From the NCBI GenBank assembly GCA_964547645.1, contig CAZJOM010000007.1:1-64000 (forward strand): a DNA stretch of 64,000 nt, written 5' to 3'. The notes under the pieces are model-generated. The model saw only the letters and a list, made by a program, of their open reading frames with translations. It did not search any database and was not told the DNA's origin. The number at the start of each line of letters is the position of its first letter. Positions within the stretch are counted from its first letter, which is position 1. Positions 16,521-25,681 of the stretch are shown here, in pieces. The position numbers were made by a program, and so were the translations under genes. This DNA is from SZUA-430 sp964547645 (GTDB lineage: Bacteria > Pseudomonadota > Alphaproteobacteria > Micropepsales > Micropepsaceae).

Positions 16521-17225
16521 ATGATGACCAGTCAACGCAATGCGGGCGTGTTGTGGATGCGCGCCGACCCGCGGGTCGGGGCCACTCTCGATCGGCTGCA
16601 TCGCGAGTCGAAGCGCGACAAGCTGGTGATGTTGAAGGCGTTTCCGACGGGGCTTGCGGCATTGCTCCGCGGGCGGCCGTGGTTCGAGGCCGTGACGCCC
16701 GCGTTGAAAGATGCGCATCTCAAGGTCGGGTATGAGGCAGGCGAGCTCATGTACAACACCGCGCGCGCGATCGATGCGCGGCGGATTGTAGAGTTCGGCA
16801 CCTCGTTCGGATTCTCCACGATCTATCTTGCCACCGCCGTGCGCGACAACGGCGGCGGCACCGTGATTACTGCCGAGCTTGAGTCGAACAAGGCGGAAGC
16901 CGCGCGGCGGAATTTTGTCGAGGCGGGGCTGGAGCGGTTCGTCGAGATCCGCGTGGGCGACGCGATGACGACGCTTCGCGACGTCGAAGCCCCGATCGAC
17001 ATGGTGCTGCTCGACGGGTGGAAGGAAGCGTACATTCCGTTGCTCAAGATGCTGACCCCGAAGCTCCGTCGCGGGTCGGTGGTGTTCGCAGACAACGTCA
17101 AGATCTTTAAAAACTCACTGCGGCCGTATGTCGAGTACGTGCAGGATCGAAGGAATGGCTTCGTGACGGCGACGCTAAACGCGGGGTCGGGGTTTGAGTA
17201 TTCGGTTTATTTGCCAGAACGGTAA
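16521..17225 (+). CDS. SAM-dependent O-methyltransferase-like protein
   Basis: This 234-residue class I methyltransferase has the SAM-binding motif IVEFGTSFGFSTIYLA, the acidic end of strand 2 in VITAELESNKA, and the strand-4 motif IDMVLLDGWKEAYIPLL. It resembles the catechol O-methyltransferase-like family (methyltransferase family 3). The ATG at 16521 is chosen because the upstream 39 codons overlap the divergent cyclase promoter. It is followed by a hairpin shared with the convergent peroxiredoxin gene. The acceptor substrate is unknown. Confidence 0.8.
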   Translation: MMTSQRNAGVLWMRADPRVGATLDRLHRESKRDKLVMLKAFPTGLAALLRGRPWFEAVTPALKDAHLKVGYEAGELMYNTARAIDARRIVEFGTSFGFSTIYLATAVRDNGGGTVITAELESNKAEAARRNFVEAGLERFVEIRVGDAMTTLRDVEAPIDMVLLDGWKEAYIPLLKMLTPKLRRGSVVFADNVKIFKNSLRPYVEYVQDRRNGFVTATLNAGSGFEYSVYLPER

Positions 17226-17263
17226 AAGAAATCGGCCGAGCGCGTGGAGCGCGACCCGGCCGA
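17223..17263 (-). terminator. Intrinsic terminator for the peroxiredoxin gene
   Basis: TCGGCCG (17232-17238) plus CGCG (17241-17244) pair with CGCG (17250-17253) plus CGGCCGA (17257-17263), with a small internal loop. Read on the minus strand the stem is followed by TTTCTTTT, as expected for a terminator of the gene ending at 17290. Confidence 0.7.
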
Positions 17264-17289
17264 CTTGATGCGATGGCGGCGTTAGGCGT

Positions 17290-17772
17290 TCAGAGCACGC
17301 CCAGCATGTGATCAGCGCTCGAGACTTTGAAGGCGCCGGGTTCTTCCACTTCCAAGCTCTTGACAACCATGTCTTCGATGACGGCGGCGTAGCGTTGGCT
17401 GCGTACGCCCATGCCGAATTTGGAGGCGTCCATTTCGAGGCCGACCTTCTTCGTGAACTCGCCGTTGCCGTCGGCGACCATAGCGACTTTGCCGGCGGCG
17501 TTTTGATCTTTGCCCCAGGCGTTCATGACGAAGGCGTCGTTGACGGAGAGGCAGACGATCGCGTCCACGCCCTTTGCCTTGAAGTCCGCCGTGTGTTCGA
17601 CGTAGCCGGGTAGATGGCGTGCGGAGCAGGTCGGCGTGAAAGCGCCGGGGAGCGCGAACAACACGACCTTCTTCTTGCCGAACAATTCGTCGGTGGTGAC
17701 GGGGGCCGGGCCCTTTTCCGTCATATGCATGAGGGTGACGGAGGGAATGCGTTCGCCGACTTTGATGGACAT
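17290..17772 (-). CDS. Prx5-type peroxiredoxin
   Basis: This 160-residue protein is of the atypical 2-Cys/Prx5 group. The peroxidatic cysteine is in PGAFTPTCSARHLPGY (about residues 43-58), which is the diagnostic motif. The start at 17772 is chosen because MSIKVGERIPSVTL is the standard N-terminus. It reduces hydrogen peroxide and organic peroxides, usually with glutathione/glutaredoxin or thioredoxin as donor. The upstream minus-strand neighbour is a secreted DsbD_N protein, 74 bases away, so the two may share a transcript. The C-terminus ends in DHMLGVL as in many relatives. Confidence 0.93.
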   Translation of the reverse strand: MSIKVGERIPSVTLMHMTEKGPAPVTTDELFGKKKVVLFALPGAFTPTCSARHLPGYVEHTADFKAKGVDAIVCLSVNDAFVMNAWGKDQNAAGKVAMVADGNGEFTKKVGLEMDASKFGMGVRSQRYAAVIEDMVVKSLEVEEPGAFKVSSADHMLGVL

Positions 17773-17846
17773 TGGGGTTCGCCTTTCGAGTGGTCTCTTC
17801 AGGGCGAGGATGTAGGCGATCGGACCCAAAGAAGAAAGGGCCCCAG

Positions 17847-18797
17847 CTATTGTTCCCAATCGGCCGTGTGGGACCAGGGCTCGGGCTTGTCGATGGGGCG
17901 GCGCGGTACGGGCGTTAGGTCGATACCTGCAATCGAGCTGCCCTGCGTCCCGACAACCCAAATTTGTTCCAGCGCACGGTCTCCGTCGATGACGGTGATG
18001 CGGATGCGTTTGCCCGAAAGATCGCGCAGCTTTGGCGTTGAGCCCAAGTTCAACATCAAGAGCTTCGTCCGGCGGTCGTCGGTGGCACGCGGGACGATCT
18101 CGGAGACGCGCGTGAGTTCCGGCGCCTCGATCAGCACAAGGGTCGAGCGCTTGCCATGTAAGCCCTGTACGCGGATGGACAGGAACGTCTTTGCATTGTT
18201 TGCACCGGCGCGAACTTCGCGAATCGCGAGGCCTACGGCACCGGGGTCGTGCGAGGGTTTGCGGCCGATATAGGACGAGATCAGTTCAGCGAACTTCTCA
18301 TCTACCGCAAGATGCCCTGTCGACGGCGTCAGGGTAATTTCGTGGGCTGCCGTCTCCGGAACGCACATGTCGCGGCAAGCGCCGAAGATGACTTTGAGGT
18401 GTAGCTTGACCGGCTTCTTCGGGTCGGCAGCCCGGAACTCGATAGGGAAGACTACCTCTTCTTTGTAGAGGTTGAGCGCCTCGCCATAGGCCACAGTTCG
18501 GAGCGGCACAGGCCAAATCATCTCCGGATCGTCGGCCAGGTTCTCCGAGCCAGACCAGTCGAACATTGGGGGCATCCCGGACGATCCAGGCGCACGCCAA
18601 TACGTCCACCAGCCCTTTTCCAGGCGAATTTGAACCCCTGCCCTGTGGATTCCGGTCCCCTGAAATTGCGCGGCCTCCAGAATCAAACGACTCTGCGCCG
18701 GCGACTTCCCCACCCAAGGCGTGGCTGGTTCGCCTGCCAGCGCAGCCGCTGTCCACAGGAACGAAAGTACAACCGCTAGTTTGAGAGAAGGCGTCAT
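17847..18797 (-). CDS. Stand-alone secreted DsbD N-terminal domain protein
   Basis: The 316-residue protein begins with a signal peptide (LKLAVVLSFLWTAAALAGEP). The body resembles the DsbD alpha domain as found in DsbD/ScsB: EKGWWTYWRAPGSSGMPP near residue 60, and the paired cysteines in IFGACRDMCVPETA, which in DsbD carry electrons across the periplasm. The membrane beta domain and thioredoxin-like gamma domain of DsbD are absent. It must therefore rely on a partner if it is redox-active. It lies upstream of the peroxiredoxin gene. Start 18797 is chosen from the signal peptide. Confidence 0.8.
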   Translation of the reverse strand: MTPSLKLAVVLSFLWTAAALAGEPATPWVGKSPAQSRLILEAAQFQGTGIHRAGVQIRLEKGWWTYWRAPGSSGMPPMFDWSGSENLADDPEMIWPVPLRTVAYGEALNLYKEEVVFPIEFRAADPKKPVKLHLKVIFGACRDMCVPETAAHEITLTPSTGHLAVDEKFAELISSYIGRKPSHDPGAVGLAIREVRAGANNAKTFLSIRVQGLHGKRSTLVLIEAPELTRVSEIVPRATDDRRTKLLMLNLGSTPKLRDLSGKRIRITVIDGDRALEQIWVVGTQGSSIAGIDLTPVPRRPIDKPEPWSHTADWEQ

Positions 18798-18948
18798 GCC
18801 CTGCGACTCTAACGAATCTAACGTGCAAAAAGCCAACAAGCGTTTGGCGATTTGGCTCAATAATCCGTGAGTCCGTGATGAACTGATCACTAGGTTGCGT
18901 CCTGGCGGCGACTTCCCGTCTTAACCGAAAAGGTTTAGAATTCGCGTC

Positions 18949-19548
18949 ATGGGATTATTCTCCAAGCGCCCGCCCGCCAACTATCTGGAGGGCCACGTCC
19001 TCATCGCGATGCCGAACATGCCGGACCCCAAGTTCGAGCAGTCGGTCGTGTTCCTGTGCGCGCACTCGGCGAAGGGCGCGATGGGGCTCGTGCTTAACAA
19101 GGTCGTCAGCAACATCACGTTCGTCGATCTGTTGAAGCAGTTGCGCATTCGCCCTGAAGCGCGGCGCGTGCCAGGGTTGCAGATTCAATTCGGCGGGCCG
19201 GTCGATACGGGGCGCGGGTTCGTGCTGCACTCAAACGACTACTCGGCCGGCGAGGCGACGGCGAAGATCGGGCAGCAGATCGGGTTGAAGGTCGGGCTGA
19301 CGGCGACGGTCGATGTGCTGAAGGCGATTGCGGAAGGCAAGGGGCCGACGGCGTCGATGCTCGCGCTCGGCTATGCGGGTTGGGGACCGGGGCAGCTTGA
19401 GCAAGAGATTCAGAAGAACGGTTGGTTGACCTGCCCGGTCGACGACACGCTGCTTTGGGGCACGGACCTTCAGGGCAAGTGGGCCTATGCGATCAAGAAG
19501 CTCGGATTCAATCCGTCACAACTGTCGCGGGATACGGGACGGGCTTGA
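18949..19548 (+). CDS. YqgE/AlgH family protein (UPF0301)
   Basis: This 199-residue protein is of the YqgE/AlgH family. The conserved opening GHVLIAMPNMPDPKFEQSVV, then GLVLNKVVSNITF, the FGGPVDTGRGFVLHS block and the GYAGWGPGQLEQEI block are all present. The family is widespread, its biochemical function is unknown, and it has been linked to regulation of alginate in Pseudomonas. It is divergent from the DsbD_N gene, and its 3' end overlaps the convergent GGDEF/EAL gene by 33 bases. Confidence 0.93.
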   Translation: MGLFSKRPPANYLEGHVLIAMPNMPDPKFEQSVVFLCAHSAKGAMGLVLNKVVSNITFVDLLKQLRIRPEARRVPGLQIQFGGPVDTGRGFVLHSNDYSAGEATAKIGQQIGLKVGLTATVDVLKAIAEGKGPTASMLALGYAGWGPGQLEQEIQKNGWLTCPVDDTLLWGTDLQGKWAYAIKKLGFNPSQLSRDTGRA

Positions 19549-22386
19549 GATTTGCCGCGGCGCGGAAGTGCCACCGCGCGCTCTTAACGCAATGAAATTG
19601 TAGGCCGCGGTCGCATCCATCGCCGCACCGTACAGATATCCCTGCGCGAACTCGCAGCGCAGTTCCTTCAGCCGCTTCGCTTCGCTTTGCGTTTCAACGC
19701 CCTCGGCCACGACCGACATGTCGAGGTCGTGCGCGAGGCGGATGATCGAGCGCAGGATCACCGGCGTCTCTTCGTTCTTGGCCATGTCGGCGACGAAGCT
19801 GCGGTCGATCTTTACGGTGTCGAACGGGAAGCGCTGCAGATATGCGAGCGACGAGAACCCGGTCCCGAAGTCGTCGAGTGCGAGACCAGCGCCGGCGTCC
19901 TTCAGACGCGCCAGTGCGCGAGCGGTCGAGTCCGGATTTTGCATGATGACGCTCTCCGTCAGCTCCAGCTTCAGCGTCATGCGCGCAGGCTTCTCGCGCT
20001 GGATGGCGGCGACAACGTCGTCGAAAAACTCTTGGCGGAAGAGCTGTCGTGCGGAGACGTTGACGCTGCAGAACAGCGGCTCGTGGCTTGGAAAGTAGGA
20101 TTGCCAGCGTTTGAGCTCCGCGGCCGCTTTGTTCACCGCGTAGCGGCCGAGCGGAACGATGAGGCCCGTTTCTTCGGCAAGTGCGATGAAGTCGAGCGGC
20201 GAGAGCAAGCCACGCTGCGGGTGGCGCCAGCGCATCAAGGCTTCGAAGCCCGCGATCGAACCGTCTTCGACGCGCACGATCGGTTGGTAATGCAGCTCAA
20301 TCTGCTCGCGATCGAGCGCGGTGCGCAGGTCGGCGTCCATGATCAGGCGGTCTGCGGAGCGCGGCTTCATCTGCGGCTGGTAGATTTCGAAACCGCCGCG
20401 CCCTGCCCGCTTGGCATGATACATCGCGATTTCCGCTTCGCGCAGAACGTCGCCGCTGTACCGGTGTGTGGGCTCGATCAGCGCGAGGCCGATCGAGGCG
20501 GCGGGGTAGACTTCGCGGTCGTTGATCGCGACCGGTTGTGTAAGTGCATCGCGAATGCGTTGGGCGACTTGCGCGCCGTCTTCGTCGCCGGGCGAACCCA
20601 GCGCCAAGACGGCGAATTCGTCGGTGCCGAGGCGGGCGACGGCATCATCGGGGCCTGCGGCGTGATCCAGGCGGCGGGCGATCTGCGAGAGGAAGCGGTC
20701 GCCGGCTTGGTGGCCCATGCTGTCCGTCACCGCGCGTAGGCGGTCGACGTCGATCGCGAGCACGGCGCCTTGGCGGCGGTTGCGGCTGTTGCGCATTGAG
20801 CCAAGCGCTCCGTCGAGGCGCTCAAGAAACTTGGTGCGCAACATCAGGCCGGTGACGGTATCGCTCGTCTCTTCGCTTTGGCGCTGGGTCTCTTGCGCCT
20901 TGCGGCCGGTGATGTCGCTGACGACACCAATGCAGCGGATCGCCTTGCCCTGTGCGTTCGCCATACAACTCGCGCGCAGTTGGATCCAACGCGTGCCGCC
21001 TTTGGCGTGGCGCATACGCATCTCAAGCGTGAAAGATGAGTTACCTTGCCGCCGGTGAGCGTTGATCGAGTCTGCGTAGAGGCGGACGTCTTCCTGGGCG
21101 ATCAACTCCGCCCATTTGCGTTCCGATGACAACAGCGCGCCCGCTTCGAGACCGAGCAAGGCTTCGACGGAGGGCGAGACGAAGAGCGTGTCGGCTTCGA
21201 AGTTCCAATCCCAAAGGCCCTGGTGCGCGGCAGCGAGGCCGAGCGCGTAGCGATACTCAGCCTCGCGTGCCTTGCGCTGGTCGGCCGACATTTCGTCGAC
21301 GGTTTGCTGGTCGACCTTTGGGCCCTGCGGGATGGCTGCGGCGAAGGCGAGCGCCAGAGCGCCGGCGGTGAAGATAGCGTCGGTGACAAGCGCGAAGTTC
21401 GCGATTTGGCTGGCGATGCTGAGCGGCAAGACGGACGGCAACAGCGCGGCGAGTACGATCAACGCGACGCCGGGGATCAACGCCTTGGCGCGCATGTTCG
21501 TGCGCAGCGACGAGGCGAGTGCGATCACGGTTGTGAGCGCTGCGGCCACAATCATCAGAATGCGCAGCGGCAAAACCGTGTAGGTGACGCCGAAAGCCGA
21601 TGCGAGTGCGAGCCCCACGATCGCAAATGCGGCACCGTCGGTTACGACGGCGAGGCCCGGGCGATCATGATCCCAATCGAGGTGGCAGATCACGTAGCGC
21701 AGCGCGGAGGCGACCATGATCGCACCAGCCATCAAAATCGCTTCGGCGGGCAGCGCGAATACCGCTTGACCCAAGATCAAAAAGATCAGCGCAAAGAGAC
21801 CGACCGTCGCCCAGGCCGGCTCTCCAGCGTTGCGAAGCACGGCGAGGCCTGCAAGCCAGGCAGCCATCACCAACACAGCACCCGCTAGGATGCCCATGAG
21901 AAGGGTTTCAGAGCGCTTGGTTGCGGCGAAAACTTCCGGCTTCCAAAGGCGCCAGGTCGCCGTCGGGTTGGCACTTTGCGATCTGAAGGCGAAAGTTGCC
22001 GTGGTCAGTCCGTCGAGGTGAATTTCGATGCCCTTCCGGCTACCGGCTTCGAGCATGGTGGCACGGCCGCCATCGCCTTCGACGACCACATCCGTGACCC
22101 CTGCGTCGGCGACGATGCCGACGAACTGCAGAATACCGCCAGCGCCCGACTCGATCGTGATGACGCGGTGGAGATCTTGCTTGGTTGGATTCGAGAACTG
22201 GAGCGCGACCCACTCGTCCCCGCCAGTTTTGGCGGCTTCGCTCTTATAGGGCTCGACCCAGGCAGTGACGTCCGTGACGTCGCGGTCGAAGGATACGGGC
22301 GCGGCTGCGTAGGCGCTGAGCGGCGCGAACGCCAACACCAACGCGGCGGCCGCAGTCAAGCGGAGCCAACTAACGCAAATGCCCAT
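19516..22386 (-). CDS. Membrane GGDEF/EAL protein with PAS domain
   Basis: The protein has 956 residues. After a signal peptide and a periplasmic part (to about 145) come about eight membrane helices, a PAS domain near 370-490, GGDEF near 510-670 and EAL near 690-930. The GGDEF site reads RLGTDEFAV, so one Gly is Thr and cyclase activity is doubtful. The EAL site looks intact: FEALMRW, LELTES, LALDDFGTGFSS, VKIDRSF and VAEGVET. It is therefore most likely a c-di-GMP phosphodiesterase. The start at 22386 is set by the signal peptide. It is divergent from the hybrid kinase. Confidence 0.92.
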   Translation of the reverse strand: MGICVSWLRLTAAAALVLAFAPLSAYAAAPVSFDRDVTDVTAWVEPYKSEAAKTGGDEWVALQFSNPTKQDLHRVITIESGAGGILQFVGIVADAGVTDVVVEGDGGRATMLEAGSRKGIEIHLDGLTTATFAFRSQSANPTATWRLWKPEVFAATKRSETLLMGILAGAVLVMAAWLAGLAVLRNAGEPAWATVGLFALIFLILGQAVFALPAEAILMAGAIMVASALRYVICHLDWDHDRPGLAVVTDGAAFAIVGLALASAFGVTYTVLPLRILMIVAAALTTVIALASSLRTNMRAKALIPGVALIVLAALLPSVLPLSIASQIANFALVTDAIFTAGALALAFAAAIPQGPKVDQQTVDEMSADQRKAREAEYRYALGLAAAHQGLWDWNFEADTLFVSPSVEALLGLEAGALLSSERKWAELIAQEDVRLYADSINAHRRQGNSSFTLEMRMRHAKGGTRWIQLRASCMANAQGKAIRCIGVVSDITGRKAQETQRQSEETSDTVTGLMLRTKFLERLDGALGSMRNSRNRRQGAVLAIDVDRLRAVTDSMGHQAGDRFLSQIARRLDHAAGPDDAVARLGTDEFAVLALGSPGDEDGAQVAQRIRDALTQPVAINDREVYPAASIGLALIEPTHRYSGDVLREAEIAMYHAKRAGRGGFEIYQPQMKPRSADRLIMDADLRTALDREQIELHYQPIVRVEDGSIAGFEALMRWRHPQRGLLSPLDFIALAEETGLIVPLGRYAVNKAAAELKRWQSYFPSHEPLFCSVNVSARQLFRQEFFDDVVAAIQREKPARMTLKLELTESVIMQNPDSTARALARLKDAGAGLALDDFGTGFSSLAYLQRFPFDTVKIDRSFVADMAKNEETPVILRSIIRLAHDLDMSVVAEGVETQSEAKRLKELRCEFAQGYLYGAAMDATAAYNFIALRARGGTSAPRQISSPSRIPRQL

Positions 22387-22633
22387 TGAACGTTCGACGC
22401 ACGGGGGTACGAGGGATTGCCGGGTTGCACTATCGAATATCCGGGCGGTCCGCTGCAACTGTCGTTTCGGTGTTAATGGTTGACCTGTGGGCCCTTCTCT
22501 GACGGGTGCCGGCCCGCGCTGTTAACCCGCCCTTAGCCAGGCGTCACCCGGCGCGTGCCCAAAAGCCAGACATTTCCGCAGCCTTAAGGCGTTCTGGTCC
22601 AGATTGTGCGACTGTTTTCAGTCAACTCGATCG
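22387..22633. promoter_or_regulatory. Divergent promoter region between two signalling genes
   Basis: This region of 247 bases separates the GGDEF/EAL gene (minus) from the hybrid kinase (plus). It must hold both promoters. I see no strong -35/-10 pair and no long repeat, only short GC dyads. Confidence 0.4.
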
Positions 22634-25078
22634 ATGACGACGGACACGACAACCAACCGCAGCGGCGGGCGATATGTTTGGCCCCTTGCGATCCCGACGA
22701 CGATTCTCTTCGTCGCGAGCGCCGCGTTTGCCGTTTGGATTCTGTTCGCGTCCGCCGACCGGCTGGATCGCGCCGCCTATGAGGGCGAGCGCCGCTTGGC
22801 GCTGTCTGGCGTCGAGAATGGGGTGCAACGGTTGTCCAAGGCCGTCGCAGACTACGCGTTCTGGGATGAGATGTACGACCAGTTTCACGTCCATTTCGAT
22901 CCGCAATGGGCGAAGGAAAATCTCGGCCCTTATGTTGTGGACGCGTTCAGCGCAGACATCGTCCTCGTCGCCGACGCGAAGGGTCGTCCGGTCTATCAGT
23001 ACTCTCGCGCCGACAACGATGCGTTTCGGGTGCAAGACTCCGACCGGCCGCAGATCGGGCGCGCTGCCGCTCGTGCGCTGGCGACATGGAAACCCGGCGA
23101 GATTTCGTCGGTTGCCGGTACGCTCGTCCTGAATGGAAAGAGATATATGGCTGCTGCCGGTCCCATTGCGGTCAGCGGCGAAGAGCGCCTCAAGACGGCC
23201 GCCCAACCGGCCTTCGCCTTGTTCTATCTAGAAGCGTTAGATGGAAACTGGCTTGACGCTCTCTCTAAAACGTTTCACCTGCGGGACCTGAAAGTGGTCG
23301 ATGCGACCGTCGGCGCGACGCCGTTGCCCGCCATGCTACCCGGCACATCGGTAGCGGCGTTGGTTTGGACGCCAGCGAACCTTGGACGCGAGTTTCTCCA
23401 CGAGGTGCTGCCGCTGTCGCTTCTTGCGCTGTGCGCCAGCACCATTGTCTTCTTGGTCGCCACACTTGCCTGGATACGGATCGCGCGAAACCTCGACCGC
23501 GCGGTAGGATTGTCCGAAGCGGCGAGTGCGGCGAAGTCGGAATTTTTGGCGTTGATGAGCCACGAGATTCGCACGCCCATGAACGGCGTCCTGGGCATGA
23601 CCAACGTATTGCTTGAGGGCAAACCCGACGAGGAGCAGCGGCGCGGGTTGCTGACGATCCGCGAGTCGGGTGAAAGCCTGATGCGGATCATCAACGACGT
23701 GCTCGACTTCTCCAAGCTCGACGCCGGACGCATGGACATCGAAGTGGCGCCCTTCGACCTGCACCAGACGTTGCGGTACGCGGCTGAAATTTGCGCGCCT
23801 CGGGCGAAGATCAAGGGCGTCGCGCTCGACATCGAGATCGGTTCGCACGTTCCCGCCTTTGTGCACGGAGATGCCGGTCGAATTCGGCAGATCGTGCTCA
23901 ATCTGCTCACGAACGCCGTCAAGTTCACGCGGGAGGGCCGCGTGCTGCTGACCGTCGAAGCGGCGGCCGACACTGGCGAGTTGGCGGTTGTGCGCGTGGC
24001 CGTCAGCGATACCGGCATCGGCATCGCACCGGACAGGCTACCTCATCTGTTCCAACGTTTCGAGCAGGCGGACGCTTCGATCTCGCGCCGGTTCGGCGGT
24101 ACGGGGCTCGGGCTTGCCATCTCCAAGAAGCTCGTCGAGCATATGGGGGGCAAGATCGGCGCGGAAAGCGCACCCGGTCAGGGATCAACATTCTGGTTCG
24201 AGCTGCCGCTCAAGTGCGCCACCGCAGCGGAGGCCTCCGCCGTGCGCCCCACGGTCAAAAGCGCTGCGGTCGAGGAGGCGTTGGCGACGGTCAAGCAGCT
24301 GGGCCGGCCGCTGCGCCTGTTGCTCGTCGAAGACAATGCGACGAACCAGCTTGTCGCGAAGGCGGTGTTGCAAAAGTTCGGAATCAATGCCGATGTCGCT
24401 GGCAATGGGCTTGAGGCCTTGGCCGCCGTCCGCCAGCGCAGCTACGACATCGTTCTGATGGATATGCATATGCCGGAAATGGACGGCATCGAGGCGACGC
24501 AGGCTATTCGCTCGCTGAGCACCGATGTGGCGCGCGTGCCGATCATCGCTCTGACCGCCAACGCGTTCGATAGCGACGTGGAGCGCTGCATGCGGGCGGG
24601 GATGAACGGCCATGTGGGCAAGCCGTTCAATAAGGACGATCTCATTGTGGCCGTCGCGGCAGCGCTGCGCGGCGCAACCACTACGACTGCGACGCGCGCA
24701 GAGCCGGTTGCGTCCTCAGGTCCGTTGGCCGCCGACCTCGCGCATCTGGACGAGTTCCGCCGCGACAATGGCGATGAAGCGTTCCAGCTGTTGCTCGACA
24801 CCTACATCCCGGATGCGTCGGCGAGGCTAGTGCGGCTGCGCGAACTTCTGGCGGGGGGTAAGGCCGATGAAGAGGCGGTGCGGATTGCGCATTCGCTGAA
24901 GAGTTCAAGCGCAATGGCGGGAGCGCCGGCCTTATCGCAACTGGCTGCGAAGCTTGAGGCGGCGTTGAAGCAAAACGACAAGCGCCCCAGCGTCGGCGAC
25001 GCAGAGGCGCTGGCGAAGTCGTTTGAATCCTATCGGCACGCGTTGGCCGAGCGGGGCCTTGTGGCGGCCGCCTGCTAG
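22634..25078 (+). CDS. CHASE4 hybrid sensor histidine kinase with REC and HPt
   Basis: The protein has 814 residues. An N-terminal helix (about 20-45) and a second near 265-285 enclose a periplasmic CHASE4-like domain with the signature DYAFWDEMYDQF. Next come HisKA with the phospho-acceptor His in LMSHEIRTPMNG, and HATPase_c with NLLTNAVKF, DTGIGI and GGTGLGL. The receiver has LLVEDN and the phospho-Asp in IVLMDMHMPEMDG. The C-terminal HPt has its His in RIAHSLKSSSAMAG. All phosphorelay residues are present, so it can pass phosphate to a separate regulator. The signal is unknown. Confidence 0.93.
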   Translation: MTTDTTTNRSGGRYVWPLAIPTTILFVASAAFAVWILFASADRLDRAAYEGERRLALSGVENGVQRLSKAVADYAFWDEMYDQFHVHFDPQWAKENLGPYVVDAFSADIVLVADAKGRPVYQYSRADNDAFRVQDSDRPQIGRAAARALATWKPGEISSVAGTLVLNGKRYMAAAGPIAVSGEERLKTAAQPAFALFYLEALDGNWLDALSKTFHLRDLKVVDATVGATPLPAMLPGTSVAALVWTPANLGREFLHEVLPLSLLALCASTIVFLVATLAWIRIARNLDRAVGLSEAASAAKSEFLALMSHEIRTPMNGVLGMTNVLLEGKPDEEQRRGLLTIRESGESLMRIINDVLDFSKLDAGRMDIEVAPFDLHQTLRYAAEICAPRAKIKGVALDIEIGSHVPAFVHGDAGRIRQIVLNLLTNAVKFTREGRVLLTVEAAADTGELAVVRVAVSDTGIGIAPDRLPHLFQRFEQADASISRRFGGTGLGLAISKKLVEHMGGKIGAESAPGQGSTFWFELPLKCATAAEASAVRPTVKSAAVEEALATVKQLGRPLRLLLVEDNATNQLVAKAVLQKFGINADVAGNGLEALAAVRQRSYDIVLMDMHMPEMDGIEATQAIRSLSTDVARVPIIALTANAFDSDVERCMRAGMNGHVGKPFNKDDLIVAVAAALRGATTTTATRAEPVASSGPLAADLAHLDEFRRDNGDEAFQLLLDTYIPDASARLVRLRELLAGGKADEEAVRIAHSLKSSSAMAGAPALSQLAAKLEAALKQNDKRPSVGDAEALAKSFESYRHALAERGLVAAAC

Positions 25079-25662
25079 TCGACTTTGAGCAGTTCGACCT
25101 GGAACACCAGGACCTGATATGGCGGGATGCCGGGCCGACCGGCGCCATAGGCTAGGTCGGCCGGAATCACCAGCTCTGCCTTGCCGCCTTCGCGCATCAG
25201 CTGCAGCCCTTCGGTCCAACCGGCGATCACGCCGTCGAGCGGGAAGGAGATCGGCTCTCCGCGCTTGTAGGAGGAGTCGAATTCCTTTCCGTTGATGAAC
25301 GTGCCTTTGTAGTGGACCGTGACCTCGCTGGTCGGACCAGGCTGTTTGCCCTTGCCGGCGGTCAGCTCGCGGTAATGCAGGCCGGTACCGGTGACCTTTA
25401 CGCCGTCCTTCTTGGCGTTTTCGGCGAGGTAGGCGGCATTCTTTTCGGGGCTCAGATCGGCGGGCACTTCGGCCTCCTGTTCGGGTTCGAGAACTGTTTC
25501 GGTCGGCGTTTCGATTTCTTGCGGGCGCGTCAGCGAGTCCAAAAACCCGCCAGGCGCGAAAATCCAAATCGTCAAAATAAAGCAAAGCGATGCGCCACCG
25601 GCGATGGCGAGGCCTTCGGGGGTTTTGAGGCGCGCGAGGAGGTTGGCGACGAACTTCTGCAT
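25075..25662 (-). CDS. FKBP-type peptidyl-prolyl isomerase, membrane-anchored
   Basis: This 195-residue protein has one N-terminal membrane helix (about 17-38) that leaves the rest outside the cytoplasm. After an acidic linker (about 50-70) the FKBP domain starts with GVKVTGTGLHYRELTAG. It contains VTVHYKGTFINGKEFDSS, the active-site strand GVIAGWTEGLQLM and IPADLAYGAGRPG. It catalyses cis-trans isomerisation at proline and probably assists folding of periplasmic proteins. Its stop overlaps the end of the convergent kinase gene by four bases. Confidence 0.93.
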   Translation of the reverse strand: MQKFVANLLARLKTPEGLAIAGGASLCFILTIWIFAPGGFLDSLTRPQEIETPTETVLEPEQEAEVPADLSPEKNAAYLAENAKKDGVKVTGTGLHYRELTAGKGKQPGPTSEVTVHYKGTFINGKEFDSSYKRGEPISFPLDGVIAGWTEGLQLMREGGKAELVIPADLAYGAGRPGIPPYQVLVFQVELLKVD

Positions 25663-25681
25663 GGTTCCACGTGTCGATGAG

